DNA of 64,000 nt, from assembly GCA_905221605.1 (NCBI GenBank), contig CAJNDS010000380.1:626001-690000 (forward strand). The letters are read 5' to 3'. Positions 62,868 to 64,000 of this stretch are shown here, in pieces. The stretch is from Symbiodinium natans (lineage: Eukaryota; Sar; Dinophyceae; Suessiales; Symbiodiniaceae). Position 1 is the stretch's first letter. Each line of letters starts with the position of its first letter. The position numbers were made by a program, and so were the translations under genes. Below the pieces are notes generated by a model. That model searched no databases. It was not told the DNA's origin and was given only the letters and a program-made list of their open reading frames with translations.

Positions 62868-62908
<41 letters not shown>
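62868..62908 (+). repeat. 41-nt poly-C homopolymer
   Basis: Uninterrupted run of about 41 C after degenerate CCCTAAG units. Its length may be an assembly estimate. Confidence 0.95.
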
Positions 62909-62909
<1 letters not shown>

Positions 62910-63003
62910 CCTGCCTTGAAGCCACACCACAGGCAGGATCTCGACTCAGCGGACGGTAACGGCATGTGGCAGGCGCAGCTTGGCGTGCAACCACGTGCTT
63001 GTT

Positions 63004-63033
63004 AGGGGTTTAGGGTTTAGGGTTTAGGGTTGC
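63004..63033 (-). repeat. Short TTTAGGG array
   Basis: Three to four TTTAGGG units in the orientation opposite to the 60.15-kb array. Confidence 0.9.
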
Positions 63034-64000
63034 GGATGCTAAAGGTTCAGAGTTTAGGGATGCTCAGGCTGGTTCAGTAGGGCTAGACCCGGTTTAAGGC
63101 TTGGGGCTTAGAGCTCAGGGCTACCCACAGAGCCCAATACCCCTAAAGAACATACGTTTACCGGTTACGAAGGATCCCAGTATATTGTAAGGTATCTCTG
63201 CATTCATGGGTTCTTGGGCCTTCTTGTTGCGTAATTGCTTAATCCCTAAACCCCTCAAACACCGACACGCTCTTCTTCCAAACCCTACATAATGAGAGAA
63301 GGTTCGCATGCACACCAGGGGGCCTTCACGCTGCTCAGGCAAAATTGCCCTGACGGTCCTTACTGCGTCCGCGACCCAGCTCGAGTCCTTATTCTCTGGT
63401 ATTGGTACAAGTGGTGCTGTAAGGAGCTTTCCCTGATGAGAGGGTGTTGGGTTTAGGGTTTAGGCTTTCTGTAGGTTTAGCCCCCACACCGGAACCCCCG
63501 AGTCCCCAACCCAAAACCCTGGAAGCGTCTTAGAGCCCTCCAAGCCTCGAGCCTGTCCAGTGCACTCAGGTGGACTTTTTTCAATGCTCGGCTGACCACT
63601 GCCAAAGAGAGCTGCGCAAGGGAAGCAGCCGGCTTTCCGGCTTGAAGACTACAGGGCTCGGAGGGCTTTGTATAGGGTTTGGGAGTGTGGGGCTAGTTGT
63701 ACAGCCGATTTTGGCTTTAGGGACTCTAGGTGTTTAGGGTTGTAGGCCTTAGGGTGTGTGCGCCCAGATCCTACAAAATCTCTAGGAATGTTCCAAAAAT
63801 CAGAAGCAGGTTCTGGGTTCTGGCGTTACGGCATACTCCTGAACTAATCGGTTTGGTAGATTTGGAGATTCTTCTAACCTACCCCCTCCCCTCTCTTCTA
63901 GCGGGGTGACGGGACCCTACTTTGCAAGATGCCCCTAGTCTTACTCACTGGTTCTTAGACGGGAGTTCGGACATCTGGACCTTACAGAAAAGAGCGCTTT

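Larger units (their letters stand above)
62400..64000. other. Intron-like or intergenic sequence to right edge
   Basis: Degenerate CCCTAAA-like tracts at 62,530-62,860 and TTTAGGG-like tracts at 63,000-63,110 and 63,440-63,740. No exon could be supported. Confidence 0.5.

Noticed and set aside
1-64000. Bacterial or phage origin
   Set aside because: No operons or Shine-Dalgarno pattern; spliced small exons, copia and DIRS elements and TTTAGGG repeats indicate a eukaryote. No rRNA or tRNA gene was recognised on either strand by eye.

Overview
The window looks like nuclear DNA of a dinoflagellate, probably a Symbiodiniaceae-type alga (inference). The reasons are: TTTAGGG/CCCTAAA telomere-type heptamers in several pure and hundreds of degenerate copies; short protein-coding exons bounded by AG|G acceptors and by GC, GT or GA donors; Ty1/copia and DIRS-like retroelements of the kind common in these genomes; and no bacterial operon features. 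No organism name can be read from the sequence itself.

Layout. (1) 1-11.1 kb, minus strand: a decayed Ty1/copia retrotransposon (gag-protease 8968-11146, integrase/RT 5546-8917, RT-RNase H 4606-5667). Downstream of pol on the same strand, a stop-free reading frame runs from about 4640 to the left edge. Its first Met is at 4388, giving at least about 1,460 codons, and it begins with a signal-peptide-like segment. Because it leaves the window without a stop it is easy to miss. (2) 11.1-20.8 kb, plus strand: nested remains of DIRS-like (tyrosine-recombinase) retroelements, comprising Lys/Glu-rich gag-like stretches, a tyrosine recombinase fragment, a Trp-rich gag-like ORF with a Cys/His cluster, a broken RT-RNase H and a second RNase H fragment. 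Two separate pairs of 169-180 bp direct repeats follow the two RNase H ends. (3) 21-27.7 kb, plus strand: ordinary genes, namely a 508-residue protein of unknown family, a two-helix membrane protein, and a PC-esterase/TBL-like (GDS...DxxH) membrane protein in at least two exons. (4) 29.9-41 kb: exons of an LRR protein, an IMAP/AIG1-like GTPase with a coiled-coil tail and a frame break, and exons of unidentified genes. (5) 41.4 kb to at least 61.4 kb, plus strand: a gene of roughly 40 small exons encoding a class III adenylyl cyclase of the soluble (ADCY10-like) type. Cyclase domain C1 lies at 41.8-47.5 kb, C2 at 48.3-51.9 kb, and a STAND/AAA-type ATPase with a following helical region at 53.6-61.4 kb.

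The most striking structure is in the introns of regions 4 and 5. Many begin with G/T-rich TTTAGGG-like tracts just after the donor and end with A/C-rich CCCTAAA-like tracts just before the acceptor. They are therefore self-complementary, and their CTAAAC units sit where a branch point would be. The cyclase gene also has, in its first catalytic exons, two in-frame TAG codons and a 17-nt insertion inside the metal-binding motif. These are either pseudogene lesions or very short introns.

No rRNA, tRNA or CRISPR array was recognised. Exon borders are read by eye from splice signals and family resemblance and may be off by several bases.
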